The notes: generated by a model not told the origin, from the sequence alone. DNA of 64,000 nucleotides from Micromonospora sp. WMMD1102 (GCF_029626265.1 NZ_JARUBN010000001.1:4467001-4531000), one strand, 5' to 3'; numbered from the stretch's first letter, positions 6,646 through 15,181 are shown. Numbers and translations: made by a program.

Positions 6646-9156
6646 TCAGCGGTCCGAGTTGCCCACCTGCGCCTGTTCATAGAACCAGCCGAGTTGCTCG
6701 ATCAGGGTGTTACAGGCATCGGGATCGACGAGAACCTTGAGCGGGAACCCGGGCCGGAGGGCCAGCTTCGCGGCGGCGATCTCCACTCCTGGCACATTGT
6801 TCAGCCGCTGCCGGAACTCCTCCCGCAGGGCTAGGTCGTCGAACGGCATCCGGATGCTGAGGTGCTGGAACACCACCTCGACCTTGCCGCTCGGGTAGAT
6901 CGCGACAGGCCAGATGTTGCCGAGCTCGTGCTCCTTGTCGCGAGCGAGGAGGAAGCAGGAGGTCTCGCCACCCTCGCCGAAGCCGAGCGTCCCGCCGAGC
7001 CCGGCCCACGCCTCGATCACGGCGATGGTGGCTTCTGCGACCTCCGCGCTCTGCAGCTCCGTCAACTGCTCCGCGAACTGGACGTCTCGGCCGGGGCGCG
7101 GCCGGGGTAGTTCCTCCGGCGCCATGCCGATCAACTGGGCCAGTTCCTCGGTAACGATCCGCTGCTCTCGCTTGGCCCGCCCGTTCCGGTCGAACTCCAC
7201 GCCCTCGGCGCGGAGCAGGTCCCGAGGGTCGTCGGTGCGGTTCGGGTCGGGCCAGCGGAAGCCGGCCGCGACGGTGCCTTCGACCTGCAGCACCCGGTGC
7301 GCGTTCGGCGTCGGGTGGCTGGCGAGCCGGTTGCCGACCGCGACCGGATAGCTGCCGATGAGGGCGGCGACGTCGCCGTACGTGGTCCAGGAGCCGGCCG
7401 GCAACTCGGCGAGCGCCCTGTTCATGACGTCCCAGGCTACGTCCGACCTGGTGTCCACGGTTTCCCCGCTCGGGCCGGGCCAGAGGAAGATGATGCGTTC
7501 GGCGAGGGCGTCCGCCCGGGCGTGGATCTCGGGGCGTCCCCAGCGTTCCTGGTCGGCGATCTCCCGGTTCAGCGCGATCCCGCTCTTCGCCAGCTTGACC
7601 CGTTTCACCGCGAACGAACTGTTGCTCAGCTCGGAGTTGTAGCCGGTGAGGGTCAGGTTTCCCAGCGTGTGCAGCAGGGCCTCGTGCGCCTCGGCGACGT
7701 TCTCGTCCGGCTCCAGATCGGCGCCAAGCATCTGCCGCCAGTCGGCGTTAGGGGTCTGCGGCAACACGTGCTCGATCGTCAGCGAGTCCAGCGCCACCGG
7801 CTCCTTGCTGCCGTACGACTCCTCCAGCCACTGAAGCACCAGCTTGCGCTGGTGTGGGCGGCCGTTGAGGTAGTACGGCATGGTCCGGATGGCGGAGCGC
7901 AGGGCGGCATCGGTGGCGTAGTACTTGCGGCCCACCGACAGGTAGGCCCGGACCGCCTCGTCGACCGGCAGTTCCTGGCTCATCTCGGTGACCACCGAGA
8001 GCAGAATGCGGTTGATGTTGGCGGTGGCCCGGCCGATGAGCAGGCGCCGGACGAAGAAGCTCTCCACGTACAGCATCGCGGAGGCGACCTGCTCGGCGGT
8101 GGCGGTGCGCTCCGCCCGACGGTCGAGCAGGTGCAGCAGGAGCGGGTAGACGGTGGTCGTGCCCCAGGCGCTGAGCCGTTCGAGTCTGCGCCGTACTCCC
8201 GGGTCGCTCTCCTCGGCGGGGTGCAGGATGATCCGGAGGATCGCGCCGAGCCGGCTGAACCGCTGTACCTCCGCCTCGATCTGCTCCTCCGAGCGCATGC
8301 GGCTCAACCGTTCCCGCTGCCCGGCGTAGGTGTCCGTCTGCTTCACCCGGGCGTCCCGCTGCACCAGGTCGAGCCAGAAGAGCAGCTCAAGCTCGGCGGA
8401 GCTGAGCTGCTTCTGCAGCGGTAGCCACAGCGACTGGTAGACGGCCTCGCCCCGGGTGGGTAGCCGCATGAAAAGGTAGTTGCGCAGCAGGTCTGCCTGG
8501 GTGAGCTTCAGGCCGGTGTTGTTGAGTGATTCGAAGATCCGGTAGACGTTGTCGCCCTGTTGGGCGGTGACCGAAACCAGCGCCAGCCCGGAGATGACCG
8601 CATCCTCGATCCGCTCGATGTCCAGCGGGTCGTCCGGGTCGTCGGCGGCGGCGAGCTGGGCGGCGAAGAACCGGTACGCCGCGCCGACCGGGTCGCTGCC
8701 GCCCGCCTGCGGGGTCGAGTCGAGACAGGCGAGGTACGCCGCCCGGTCGGCCTGGGTGGGCAGGAGCTTCAACCGGTGCTGGCCCGGTTCCCATTTGTTG
8801 ATCAGGAATTGTTCGTCGAGCCGCTCCCGGTGCCTGGGGCTCTCGTGCTGGGCACGGTGGTCCCGGATGGCGCAGAGCAGGATGGAGAGGGTGGTGAGTC
8901 GCTGCTGGCCGTCGACCACCAGAAACTCGGAAACGCCCGCGGGACCGTTCGCGGGGCTGGGCGCCAGCACCAGCGAGCCGATGAAGTGCGTGGCTCCCTT
9001 GTCCTCGGTGCGATCCTCCGCCAGCTTGAGGACGTCCTCCCAGAGCCGTTCGAGCTGGGTTGTCTTCCACGAGTACGTACGTTGGTACAGCGGCACCTGA
9101 TACTGCTTCGTACCCTCCAGCAACTCACGCAGAGTCGTCTCGCGTGCCGCGACCAT
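6646..9156 (-). CDS. GmrSD-type DUF262/DUF1524 nuclease fused to an alkyltransferase-like domain
   Basis: 836 aa from the ATG at 9156, which has GGGAG eight bases upstream; in-frame ATGs at 9171 and 9210 are less well placed. The DUF262 (GmrS/ParB-like NTPase) region carries 'VDGQQRLTTL' near residue 80. The DUF1524 HNH-type nuclease region carries 'IEHVLPQT' near 463 and 'LGNLTLTGYN'. Residues ~580-660 resemble the MGMT C-terminal domain ('SWTTYGDVAALIG', 'AVGNRLASHP'), but the active-site PCHR is replaced by PNAHRV, as in non-catalytic alkyltransferase-like proteins that recognise modified bases. The last ~150 residues match nothing I recognise. GmrSD enzymes restrict DNA with modified cytosines; here the extra domain may supply a new recognition specificity. 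Confidence 0.85.
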   Translation of the reverse strand: MVAARETTLRELLEGTKQYQVPLYQRTYSWKTTQLERLWEDVLKLAEDRTEDKGATHFIGSLVLAPSPANGPAGVSEFLVVDGQQRLTTLSILLCAIRDHRAQHESPRHRERLDEQFLINKWEPGQHRLKLLPTQADRAAYLACLDSTPQAGGSDPVGAAYRFFAAQLAAADDPDDPLDIERIEDAVISGLALVSVTAQQGDNVYRIFESLNNTGLKLTQADLLRNYLFMRLPTRGEAVYQSLWLPLQKQLSSAELELLFWLDLVQRDARVKQTDTYAGQRERLSRMRSEEQIEAEVQRFSRLGAILRIILHPAEESDPGVRRRLERLSAWGTTTVYPLLLHLLDRRAERTATAEQVASAMLYVESFFVRRLLIGRATANINRILLSVVTEMSQELPVDEAVRAYLSVGRKYYATDAALRSAIRTMPYYLNGRPHQRKLVLQWLEESYGSKEPVALDSLTIEHVLPQTPNADWRQMLGADLEPDENVAEAHEALLHTLGNLTLTGYNSELSNSSFAVKRVKLAKSGIALNREIADQERWGRPEIHARADALAERIIFLWPGPSGETVDTRSDVAWDVMNRALAELPAGSWTTYGDVAALIGSYPVAVGNRLASHPTPNAHRVLQVEGTVAAGFRWPDPNRTDDPRDLLRAEGVEFDRNGRAKREQRIVTEELAQLIGMAPEELPRPRPGRDVQFAEQLTELQSAEVAEATIAVIEAWAGLGGTLGFGEGGETSCFLLARDKEHELGNIWPVAIYPSGKVEVVFQHLSIRMPFDDLALREEFRQRLNNVPGVEIAAAKLALRPGFPLKVLVDPDACNTLIEQLGWFYEQAQVGNSDR

Positions 9157-9289
9157 TAATTGATCTCCCATCTCCTGTGGACATCCGCCGCTCGGCCGAC
9201 AGCAAGACAATCAAGCAACTTGCCGGGCGGCAACGTACGTCAGGACAGGAGACTCGACGAATGGAGGAGGTGCGGCTGTCAGGCGAGGC

Positions 9290-9628
9290 TCATGCTTCGA
9301 TCACCACTCTCACCAGGACCATGCCGGCCAGCCCGAGCACGGCGAAGACGAGCGCGGCGACGAGCAGGCGACGGGCGAGCACGGGCTGGTCGCCTACCAG
9401 GTAGGTGGAGACGCCGAAGGCGCCGCCGACGACACTCAACGCCATCGGGATCAGAGTCGTTGGCGTGACGTCACCCGAGAAGATCAAGAACCCGGAGACA
9501 ACGGCGAAGAAGATCGCCACGTTCGCGAGGGCAGTGCGGAGTAGGCGGAACGAACTCTCCCGCAGGGCGGCGACCTCCGCCTGATACTTCTGGGACGGGG
9601 TCTGCTCCGGCTTAGATGCTCGTCGCAA
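9290..9628 (-). CDS. Small membrane protein, function unknown
   Basis: 112 aa. A polar N-terminus of about 30 residues precedes three probable transmembrane segments ('ALANVAIFFAVVSGFLIF', 'TLIPMALSVVGGAFGV', 'RLLVAALVFAVLGLAGMVLV'). I do not recognise the family. It lies 133 bases upstream of the nuclease-fusion gene on the same strand, so it may be co-transcribed with the defence-like pair, or it may be a passenger. Confidence 0.6.
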   Translation of the reverse strand: MRRASKPEQTPSQKYQAEVAALRESSFRLLRTALANVAIFFAVVSGFLIFSGDVTPTTLIPMALSVVGGAFGVSTYLVGDQPVLARRLLVAALVFAVLGLAGMVLVRVVIEA

Positions 9629-9827
9629 AGCTACGCCCTGGTTGCCCTCGGCTCACGGCAGGCACGATAGCAACCGCCAAGCATCTCCAGCCGCCCTCTG
9701 GTCTTCCTACCGACGTCGGTCAGCGTTGGCCTTTCCTCGGCACTGGGCTACCGTCGGCTGTCTCCGGTCTCGGATTGGATCCGAGCGCCCGACCAAGGGT
9801 TTGGCCCCATTGACGAAGGGCAACGGC

Positions 9828-10519
9828 GTGCAACGAGAGCTGATGTTGCGAGAGGTACTGCGACATCTGCTGGCGGTCCGACCAAGCCAGAACAAGCGGC
9901 AGCTGCTGGCGGGATTGCAGCGCATGGGGCTGCACAGGTTGAGCACGACAGACATCAACCGCACGCTCTACGCCAGCGGAGGACTGTTCACTCACGACGG
10001 CGCCACGCCACCGCTCTGGCGTCTGACTGCCGGAGCACGACACGACGGTACGGTGACCTCTGCGGGGTCACCGCCAGCACGGCCCAGGTGCTATCGCGGC
10101 AACGAGCCGCGTGTCTGGCAGACCGAGGCCTTGGCCGAGTGGCGTGCGCACGGCCGGCGAGGTGTCGTGGAGGCAGTCACCGGTACCGGCAAGACGACGG
10201 TCGGGGTGCTGGCGGCAGCGGCCGCAGTGGATGCCGGTGAGAAGGTCATCGTGCTTGTACCCGGGCGTGAACTACTCGACCAGTGGTACGAGGTGCTACG
10301 ACGTGATCTTCAAGTGGGCCGGGTAGGACGGCTCGGCAACGGCCATATGGACTCGTTGTACGAGCACTCAATCCTGGTGGCCATCGTGCACTCGGCGGTC
10401 AAAGCGCCGATGTTGCTGCCGCCGGGCACTCCCGGCCTGCTGGTTGCCGACGAGGTACACCGTTACGGGGCTCCGACCTTCGCCCGAGCCCTCAACCCGG
10501 CTTTCGGCGCACGACTGGT
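9828..10519 (+). pseudogene. Truncated DEAH-box (SF2) helicase
   Basis: Starts at GTG 9828 with AAGGG about eight bases upstream. The translation holds an N-terminal wHTH-like stretch, Walker A 'GTGKTTVGVLAA' and motif II '[13 protein letters not shown]'. Homology stops after '[10 protein letters not shown]', just before the expected motif III region ('xxTAT'). From about 10517 the DNA encodes, on the opposite strand, part of a Ser/Thr kinase. The reading frame continues to 10670 but its last ~50 codons are unrelated antisense of that kinase. All C-terminal helicase motifs (IV-VI) are missing, so the gene is a remnant. Confidence 0.82.
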
Positions 10520-10645
10520 CAGCCGGCCCTGTTCGATGTCGTCGACGATCCGGCCCATGCCGAAGTCCAGGACCTTGACCAGGCCGCCGCGCAGCAGCAT
10601 CACGTTCGCCGGCTTGAGGTCGCGGTGGATGACGTCGACCGCGTG
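10517..10645 (-). pseudogene. Ser/Thr protein kinase, interrupted middle fragment
   Basis: The minus strand reads '[17 protein letters not shown]', '...[14 protein letters not shown]' and 'IEQGRLT', i.e. the catalytic loop (HRDLKPAN) and DFG motif of a Hanks-type kinase. It continues the N-terminal half found at 12016-12500; the two meet exactly at the IS insertion site. Downstream, the frame runs into the truncated helicase at about 10517 and the rest of the kinase (activation loop, C-lobe) is gone. The gene therefore suffered both a 3' rearrangement and an IS insertion. Confidence 0.85.
10638..10645. repeat. Left target-site duplication of the ISAs1-type element
   Basis: ACCGCGTG, identical to 12016-12023 on the far side of the element. 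An 8-bp duplication fits the ISAs1 family. Confidence 0.9.
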
Positions 10646-12015
10646 CCAGGGTCATTGCGTTCTGGGGTAGCTGCTGGTCATTGCAGTGATGAGGTCGTGC
10701 GGGCGACGGTCGGCGCGTCTGGTGGCGCGGGCGATGTTGGTATCGCCGTTGGTGCGGTGGTAACTGGCCGCGGTGTTACGTAGCGTCGCCATGATTGCGG
10801 GGCCGGTGCCGGTTCTGGCTTGGTGGAGGTCTTCACGGAACGTGACGTCGCGGACATGATGGACCTGATTCTCGATCAGCCACTCGTTTCGGGCCCAGGA
10901 CTGCAGGTCCGCGGGTTGGGCGTGCTCGGCGGGGAGGGAGATGGTGTAGTAGGCGGTTTCCCTGGTGGTCTTGCCCTTGAGGGTGCGGGTGCGGGTGATC
11001 CGGACGGCCTGCTCGGCGTGAGGGAACAGCAGACCGCCGGGGGTGGCTACGGTGAGCGCCTTGACCGTGCGGGTCTCCCGCCGGCCGTGACCGGTTTCGC
11101 GGCGTCGGTCACCCACCGGGACCTGGGCCCAGGGCAAGGCCTTGAGCTGGGCAAACACGGTCGGCTGGTTACCTTTGACCGGGATGAGCAGGTCGGCGCC
11201 GCGAGCGGCGACCTCGGTCGCGTGGCTGGTCTGTGTATGGAGGGCGTCGGCCACGAAGATGAGGCCGTCCAGGCTACCCAGAACCTGTTCGACCGCGTCC
11301 AGCAGTGGGGTGAACGCGGGGATTTCGTTGCTTTTCGCGGCCACGGTGACCTGAGCGAGCACGATGCCGGTGCTGGTGTCCAGCGCGGACAGCAGGTGGA
11401 CCCGGCTGCCATCGGCGCGGCGGGCGCCGCGCATGGTCTTGCCGTCGATGGCGATGACGATCCGGTACCGCCGAGGTCGGGGCGTGACCGGAGGCGGGAC
11501 GCGGGTACGCAGCCAGTCGGCGAGCACGGTGGCCAGCAGGTCAGCGTCCAACCTGGTCAGCAGCCGCCAGATCGTGGTCGCGGCCGGGACGGCGCGGATG
11601 AACCCGAGCCGGGCCCTGGCGAGGTCATCGAGGTCGTGCAGCCAGTCCGCGATGGCCGCGAACGATGATGCGCCGGCGGTCACGGCGCACACCGCGACGG
11701 TCAGTAGCCCGACGAGCGGGTAACGCGCCCCACGCGGGGACCGGGGGTCCGCGATGGTGGCCAACGAGTGCTGGAGCCCAGCTTCTTCACCCTCGGTGAC
11801 AAGGCGCGGTGGCGAGTCGGTGGGGGTGCGAACTGCGGACAGTACCTGAATCGGGCATGCTGACATCGCGGGTGAGGTCCTCAAGGTGTCCGGGAGCGTC
11901 GAGAACTCCATGATCACCTACAGGCCTCACCCGCCTTCCTCAACCCCGCAAGGGTCCGCCCACCCCGGGAATCCCCAGTTCAACGGCCACTCGACCAAAC
12001 ACGCAATAGCCCTGG
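10646..12015 (-). mobile_element. ISAs1-family insertion sequence
   Basis: 1370 bp bounded by imperfect terminal inverted repeats, CCAGGGTCATTGCGTT at the left and CCAGGGCTATTGCGTG (read inward on the minus strand) at the right. It is flanked by an exact 8-bp ACCGCGTG duplication and carries one complete transposase. The element sits inside the kinase gene, after the codons for 'AAAHAV'. The intact ends and ORF suggest a fairly recent insertion. The transposase stop codon lies within the left repeat. Confidence 0.93.
10652..11911 (-). CDS. ISAs1-family DDE transposase
   Basis: 419 aa from ATG 11911 (an in-frame GTG at 11917 is an alternative). N-terminal 'LATIADPRSPRGARYPLVGLL' is the ISAs1-associated domain, read as 20 residues plus one. 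The DDE core shows 'IAIDGKTMRGARRADG', 'LIFVADALHTQTSHA', 'LIPVKGNQPTV' and the late 'LIENQVHHVRDVTFREDL' with the catalytic Glu. It catalyses cut-and-paste or copy-type transposition of its own element. No frameshift or stop interrupts it, so it may be active. Confidence 0.93.
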   Translation of the reverse strand: MEFSTLPDTLRTSPAMSACPIQVLSAVRTPTDSPPRLVTEGEEAGLQHSLATIADPRSPRGARYPLVGLLTVAVCAVTAGASSFAAIADWLHDLDDLARARLGFIRAVPAATTIWRLLTRLDADLLATVLADWLRTRVPPPVTPRPRRYRIVIAIDGKTMRGARRADGSRVHLLSALDTSTGIVLAQVTVAAKSNEIPAFTPLLDAVEQVLGSLDGLIFVADALHTQTSHATEVAARGADLLIPVKGNQPTVFAQLKALPWAQVPVGDRRRETGHGRRETRTVKALTVATPGGLLFPHAEQAVRITRTRTLKGKTTRETAYYTISLPAEHAQPADLQSWARNEWLIENQVHHVRDVTFREDLHQARTGTGPAIMATLRNTAASYHRTNGDTNIARATRRADRRPHDLITAMTSSYPRTQ

Positions 12016-12023
12016 ACCGCGTG
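12016..12023. repeat. Right target-site duplication of the ISAs1-type element
   Basis: ACCGCGTG, copy of 10638-10645; removing the element and one copy restores the kinase frame through '[12 protein letters not shown]'. Confidence 0.9.
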
Positions 12024-12500
12024 CGCGGCGGCCAGCCCGTTGGCGATCTGCGCGCCGATCGCGGCCACCCAGGGCACCGGGAGCTGTGGGTACTCGGCCA
12101 CGAGATCCTTCAGCGATTCCCCGTTGAGCAGTTCCATGGCGAGGTACGGCAGCCCGCCGTCGTCGACCCCGCCGTCGATGGTGCGCGGCAGGTTGGGATG
12201 TTCGGCGAGCCGGCGCATGATCCGAACCTCGCGGGCGAACCGGTCGACCGCCTTGAGATCGGCCTGCGAGTCGAGAGCAGCGCCGTACCGGCTGCGCAGG
12301 ATCAGCTTCACCGCGACCCGGCGATACGGGTCGCCTTCGGCAACCTGCTGGTCCTCGGCCCGGTGGACCTCCCCCATGTTGCCCTTGCCGATCGCTCCCC
12401 GCAGCTGGAACCTGCCAGCCACCAACTCGCCGTGCACCTGGTACTCCCCCGTCCCCGGCTGTGGCCCCGCCCCGGTCCACCAGCCATCGATAGGTGACAT
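12016..12500 (-). pseudogene. Ser/Thr protein kinase, N-terminal fragment
   Basis: Begins at ATG 12500 and shows the Hanks-type N-lobe: glycine loop 'IGKGNMGEVHRAED', ATP-binding Lys in 'RRVAVKLILRS', the alpha-C Glu in 'FAREVRIMRRLAEHPNLPR', and 'YLAMELLNGESLKDL'. The frame enters the IS at 'AAAHAV' and ends with IS-encoded residues at 11940. The catalytic loop and DFG lie beyond the element at 10517-10645. Such kinases phosphorylate Ser/Thr in signalling; this one cannot be made intact. Confidence 0.88.
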
Positions 12501-12732
12501 ATGTCCAAAGTCGAGCGGTGCTCGCCTTGGCAGAGTACGCGGTACTCAAGCATTGGAATATGCCCGTACGTAGCGATTCTGGTGCGAACGCGTGACTCCG
12601 TCATCCGTACCGGCCGCCGAGAGCCTGCGATCGGGCGATTCGGCGCTCCTACGGGCACCCGAGGAGACGAGGCAACCGCCGTACAGTCCCGCAAGAGCCG
12701 GCATGGCGGGGCAAAGCAGCGCTCGTCCCGTC

Positions 12733-12762
12733 TTGACATTGTCGCATCCTATGACTCAAACT
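12733..12762 (+). promoter_or_regulatory. Candidate promoter of the membrane protein/GntR operon
   Basis: TTGACA at 12733-12738 followed after 17-18 bases by TCAAAC/CAAACT. The -35 is a perfect match and the -10 is weak. The area is AT-rich compared with its surroundings and lies 36-65 bases before the ATG at 12798, which has GGAGG seven bases upstream. Confidence 0.4.
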
Positions 12763-12797
12763 TCTGATACAAAGCTTGGGACGTTCGGAGGTGTGGC

Positions 12798-13592
12798 ATG
12801 CAACCGCCAGCTCAGACGGATCCGCAGCGGTGGCTGGCCGGGGTGTGGTTGGAGCGGCACGGCCTGGCCGACAGCGAGCCGACCCCGCTGCTCGCGGCCC
12901 GGCTGGCGGTGCGGCGCCGGGCCAAGGTCGCCGACAGCCTGCTGCTTGCCGTGTTCATCGTCGGCGCGGCGCTCACCCACGTGTCGGCGCTGCCCCACGA
13001 CACCGCCTCCGCCCGGCCGCCGATGCTGGTGCTTGTGGCGCTGGTGGTAGGGCTGCTGGTGGCGCAGTGGCTGCTCGGCTGGTGGGTGCGGCACGTCGAC
13101 CGGCGGGCCGGCGCGCGACTGTCCCGGCGGGTCGCCCACCCGGTCCAGCTCGGCTGGTCGGCGGTGCTGGGTCGGCCGTACGCCGTCTTCACGGTCGCCA
13201 GCTTCACCGCCGCCCTGCTGCTCGCGGTGAGCGTGCTGGCGGTTCCCGATCCCGGCCTGCGGCGCGGGGCGACCGTCGTCCTGATCGGTCTCACCGGCGC
13301 CGCCGCCGGCATCGTGCTGCAACTGCGCAACGTGCTGGCGAGCCCTGCCGTGGCCGACGACGAGGCGTCGCTCACCGCCGACGTCATCATGCGGGTCGAG
13401 GACGCCCGCGCCCTCGTCACCCCCAGCCTGGTCTGGACGCTGCCGGCAATTTTCCTGTACGGCGAATCGTTCGGCTGGTGGAACGTCGCCTCGCTCGGAC
13501 TCGTGGTGGTGGGTGCCATCGCGTACTGCCTGATCCACTTCCGGACCACGGGTGTCGGGACGGCGGCCCGGCGTGCCATGGTCACCGGATGA
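12798..13592 (+). CDS. Integral membrane protein of unknown function
   Basis: 264 aa with about six hydrophobic segments in pairs ('VADSLLLAVFIVGAALTHVS', 'MLVLVALVVGLLVAQWLLGW', 'FTVASFTAALLLAVSVLAV', 'GATVVLIGLTGAAAGIVLQL', 'LVTPSLVWTLPAIFLYG', 'VASLGLVVVGAIAYCLI'). No catalytic motif is visible. Its TGA overlaps the ATG of the following GntR gene, so they are an operon. Small YtrA-type GntR regulators usually sit with membrane or ABC genes that respond to envelope stress. Confidence 0.7.
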   Translation: MQPPAQTDPQRWLAGVWLERHGLADSEPTPLLAARLAVRRRAKVADSLLLAVFIVGAALTHVSALPHDTASARPPMLVLVALVVGLLVAQWLLGWWVRHVDRRAGARLSRRVAHPVQLGWSAVLGRPYAVFTVASFTAALLLAVSVLAVPDPGLRRGATVVLIGLTGAAAGIVLQLRNVLASPAVADDEASLTADVIMRVEDARALVTPSLVWTLPAIFLYGESFGWWNVASLGLVVVGAIAYCLIHFRTTGVGTAARRAMVTG

Positions 13593-13954
13593 TCGTTATC
13601 GACGCGGGCTCGCCGACTCCGCCGTACGAGCAGCTCCGGGCCCAGCTCGCGAGGCAGATCCAGGATCGCACGCTCGCCGTCGGTACGAGGCTGCCGACGA
13701 TCCGGCGGCTCGCGGCCGACCTCAGCCTCGCCGTGAACACCGTCGGGCGGGCATACCGCGAACTGGAAGAGGCCGGGCTGATCGAAACTCGTGGCCGGGC
13801 CGGGTCGTTCGTCTCGGCCGCCGGCGAGCAGGCCCTCGAACAGGCACGCCGCGCCGCCCACGACTACGCGGCGGTCGTCACAAGCGTCGGCATCGACGCA
13901 GCCGAGGCGATCCGGATCGTCGAGGCGGCACTCGGCCAGGCCGCGACGCCCTGA
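13589..13954 (+). CDS. GntR-family regulator, YtrA type
   Basis: 121 aa. The winged helix is explicit: 'PPYEQLRAQLARQIQDRTLA', 'GTRLPTIRRLAADLSLAVNT' and 'VGRAYRELEEAGLIETRGRA'. Only about 50 residues follow the DNA-binding domain, the short C-terminus that defines the YtrA subgroup, which lacks a large effector domain. The ATG overlaps the upstream stop (ATGA). It likely regulates its own operon. Confidence 0.88.
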   Translation: MIVIDAGSPTPPYEQLRAQLARQIQDRTLAVGTRLPTIRRLAADLSLAVNTVGRAYRELEEAGLIETRGRAGSFVSAAGEQALEQARRAAHDYAAVVTSVGIDAAEAIRIVEAALGQAATP

Positions 13955-14006
13955 GGGACGAGCTACCCAATACCCGTCGAGCAGGGCACCGTGCTTCTCG
14001 CGGGAT

Positions 14007-14034
14007 TCATACTCGACTAGGCTGCCGAGTATGA
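14007..14034. promoter_or_regulatory. Palindromic operator overlapping the antitoxin start
   Basis: TCATACTCG (14007-14015) and CGAGTATGA (14026-14034) are exact inverted copies separated by ten bases; the right arm includes the antitoxin ATG. This is the expected place for toxin-antitoxin autorepression by a ribbon-helix-helix antitoxin. Confidence 0.7.
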
Positions 14035-14342
14035 GTCGGCGTGTGACGATCTCGGTGCCTGATGACGTGGCGGAACAACTGGCCGCTCTCCCAGCCCGTC
14101 AGGTTTCCGCATATGTCACCGAGGCGCTGCGGCGGCGTCGGATCTCCGACGACATGCGAGCCGCCTTGCGGGCGGCCGGCCACCGCGAGTACCCGTACGA
14201 CCCCGAGGGCGCTGCCGGCCGGCTCGCACCGCCACAGGTCAGCCCGGAGGTCCGCGCTGCCGCGATATCCAGGGTCGCCCAGTTGCTGGACCGGCCCGCC
14301 GACGAGGTCCGCGCTGACCTCGAACGGCGAGCGGCAGGGTGA
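14031..14342 (+). CDS. Ribbon-helix-helix antitoxin
   Basis: 103 aa from ATG 14031, which lies inside the palindrome. Residues 1-40 ('RRVTISVPDDVAEQLAAL' then 'VSAYVTEALRRRR') have the beta-strand plus two-helix pattern of CopG/Arc-type DNA-binding antitoxins. The Arg/Pro-rich C-terminal half would bind the toxin. The TGA overlaps the GTG of the PIN gene. No good ribosome site precedes the ATG, so translation may be leaderless. Confidence 0.78.
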   Translation: MSRRVTISVPDDVAEQLAALPARQVSAYVTEALRRRRISDDMRAALRAAGHREYPYDPEGAAGRLAPPQVSPEVRAAAISRVAQLLDRPADEVRADLERRAAG

Positions 14343-14740
14343 GCCGGCCCTACTACGTGCTCGACACCGGAGCCCTGATGGCCTATGCCCAAGGCGTCGA
14401 GGTCATCGGCGAGACCCTTGTCGAGGTGGCGGACGCCGACGGCAGTGTCGTTGTGCCGCTGGTCTGCCTGCTGGAGGCATACAGTCTGCTCGACCACGCT
14501 GAGCACGACTATCTCCAGATGCTCCGGCAGAACCCGGCGGTGCGCGTCGTCTCCCCCGTCCTGCGCACCGACCAGGTCGACGACTGCGCGATGATCGGCG
14601 GGATGGCCCGGCACACCGGGCGGCTCGGCGCGGGCCACGCCGCGTACGTCGCTCTCGTCAACTCCGCAGGGGTGGTCACGTCCCGTGCCGACCAATTGCG
14701 GCAGGTACTCGGCGACGGGTGGCCGATCGTCGAGGTCTGA
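14339..14740 (+). CDS. PIN-domain (VapC-like) ribonuclease toxin
   Basis: 133 aa, starting at GTG 14339 in a GTGA overlap with the antitoxin. PIN acidic residues are seen at 'VLDTGALMAY' (Asp near residue 9), 'CLLEAY' (Glu) and 'VVTSRAD' (Asp). At the third acidic site the sequence reads 'LGAGHAAYVAL', with His where VapC proteins usually have Asp. VapC toxins cut tRNA or rRNA with Mg2+. The His substitution may weaken activity or reflect a subfamily. Confidence 0.78.
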   Translation: MSRPYYVLDTGALMAYAQGVEVIGETLVEVADADGSVVVPLVCLLEAYSLLDHAEHDYLQMLRQNPAVRVVSPVLRTDQVDDCAMIGGMARHTGRLGAGHAAYVALVNSAGVVTSRADQLRQVLGDGWPIVEV

Positions 14741-14835
14741 GGTCACCCCCGAACCGGCCCAGGGCGACCATCAACTGATCACGATGGCGTGGCCGTTCGC
14801 CACACCGGAACACCGCGAGGTATCCGGCTACGCCG

Positions 14836-14874
14836 ACCCGGCGCGGAGGGGGCGTCCTTCCCTCCGCGCCGGGT
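14836..14874. terminator. Perfect 15-bp hairpin after the toxin-antitoxin operon
   Basis: ACCCGGCGCGGAGGG at 14836-14850 pairs exactly with CCCTCCGCGCCGGGT at 14860-14874 around a nine-base loop. It begins 95 bases after the toxin stop. No T-run follows, but actinobacterial terminators often lack one. It could serve the TA operon or the convergent methyltransferase gene. Confidence 0.65.
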
Positions 14875-15181
14875 TCCGCCGACGTCAACCGGCGGCGCCG
14901 GTGGGCCGCCGCCGCGCTGACTGGCAGCGTGCTGGCACCTTCTCCCGGGGCCGAATCCAGCGCCGTGGAAGCCGGATCCGGCTCGACGGCGGGCTCCGCC
15001 GGCCGAGACAGGTTGCCGAAAACTTCCGGTAATCTAACCCCGTCGATGTGCGTACCACTATTAATACCCATCGAAGGCGCCCGGCACAAGACCTGCACGT
15101 TCCTTGGATCAGCCCGCTCCCAACTCCCGGAAGGTCACCGGAAGTTCCGGAAGCGGACGACGACCCCGCCGGCGGGACAGC
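14875..15181. other. Intergenic region without a recognised gene
   Basis: About 300 bases between the hairpin and the end of the convergent methyltransferase gene. It contains a locally AT-rich patch (about 15000-15070) and repeated short CCGGAA/TTCCGG words. The short frames here lack ribosome sites and family features; I see no gene. Confidence 0.5.
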
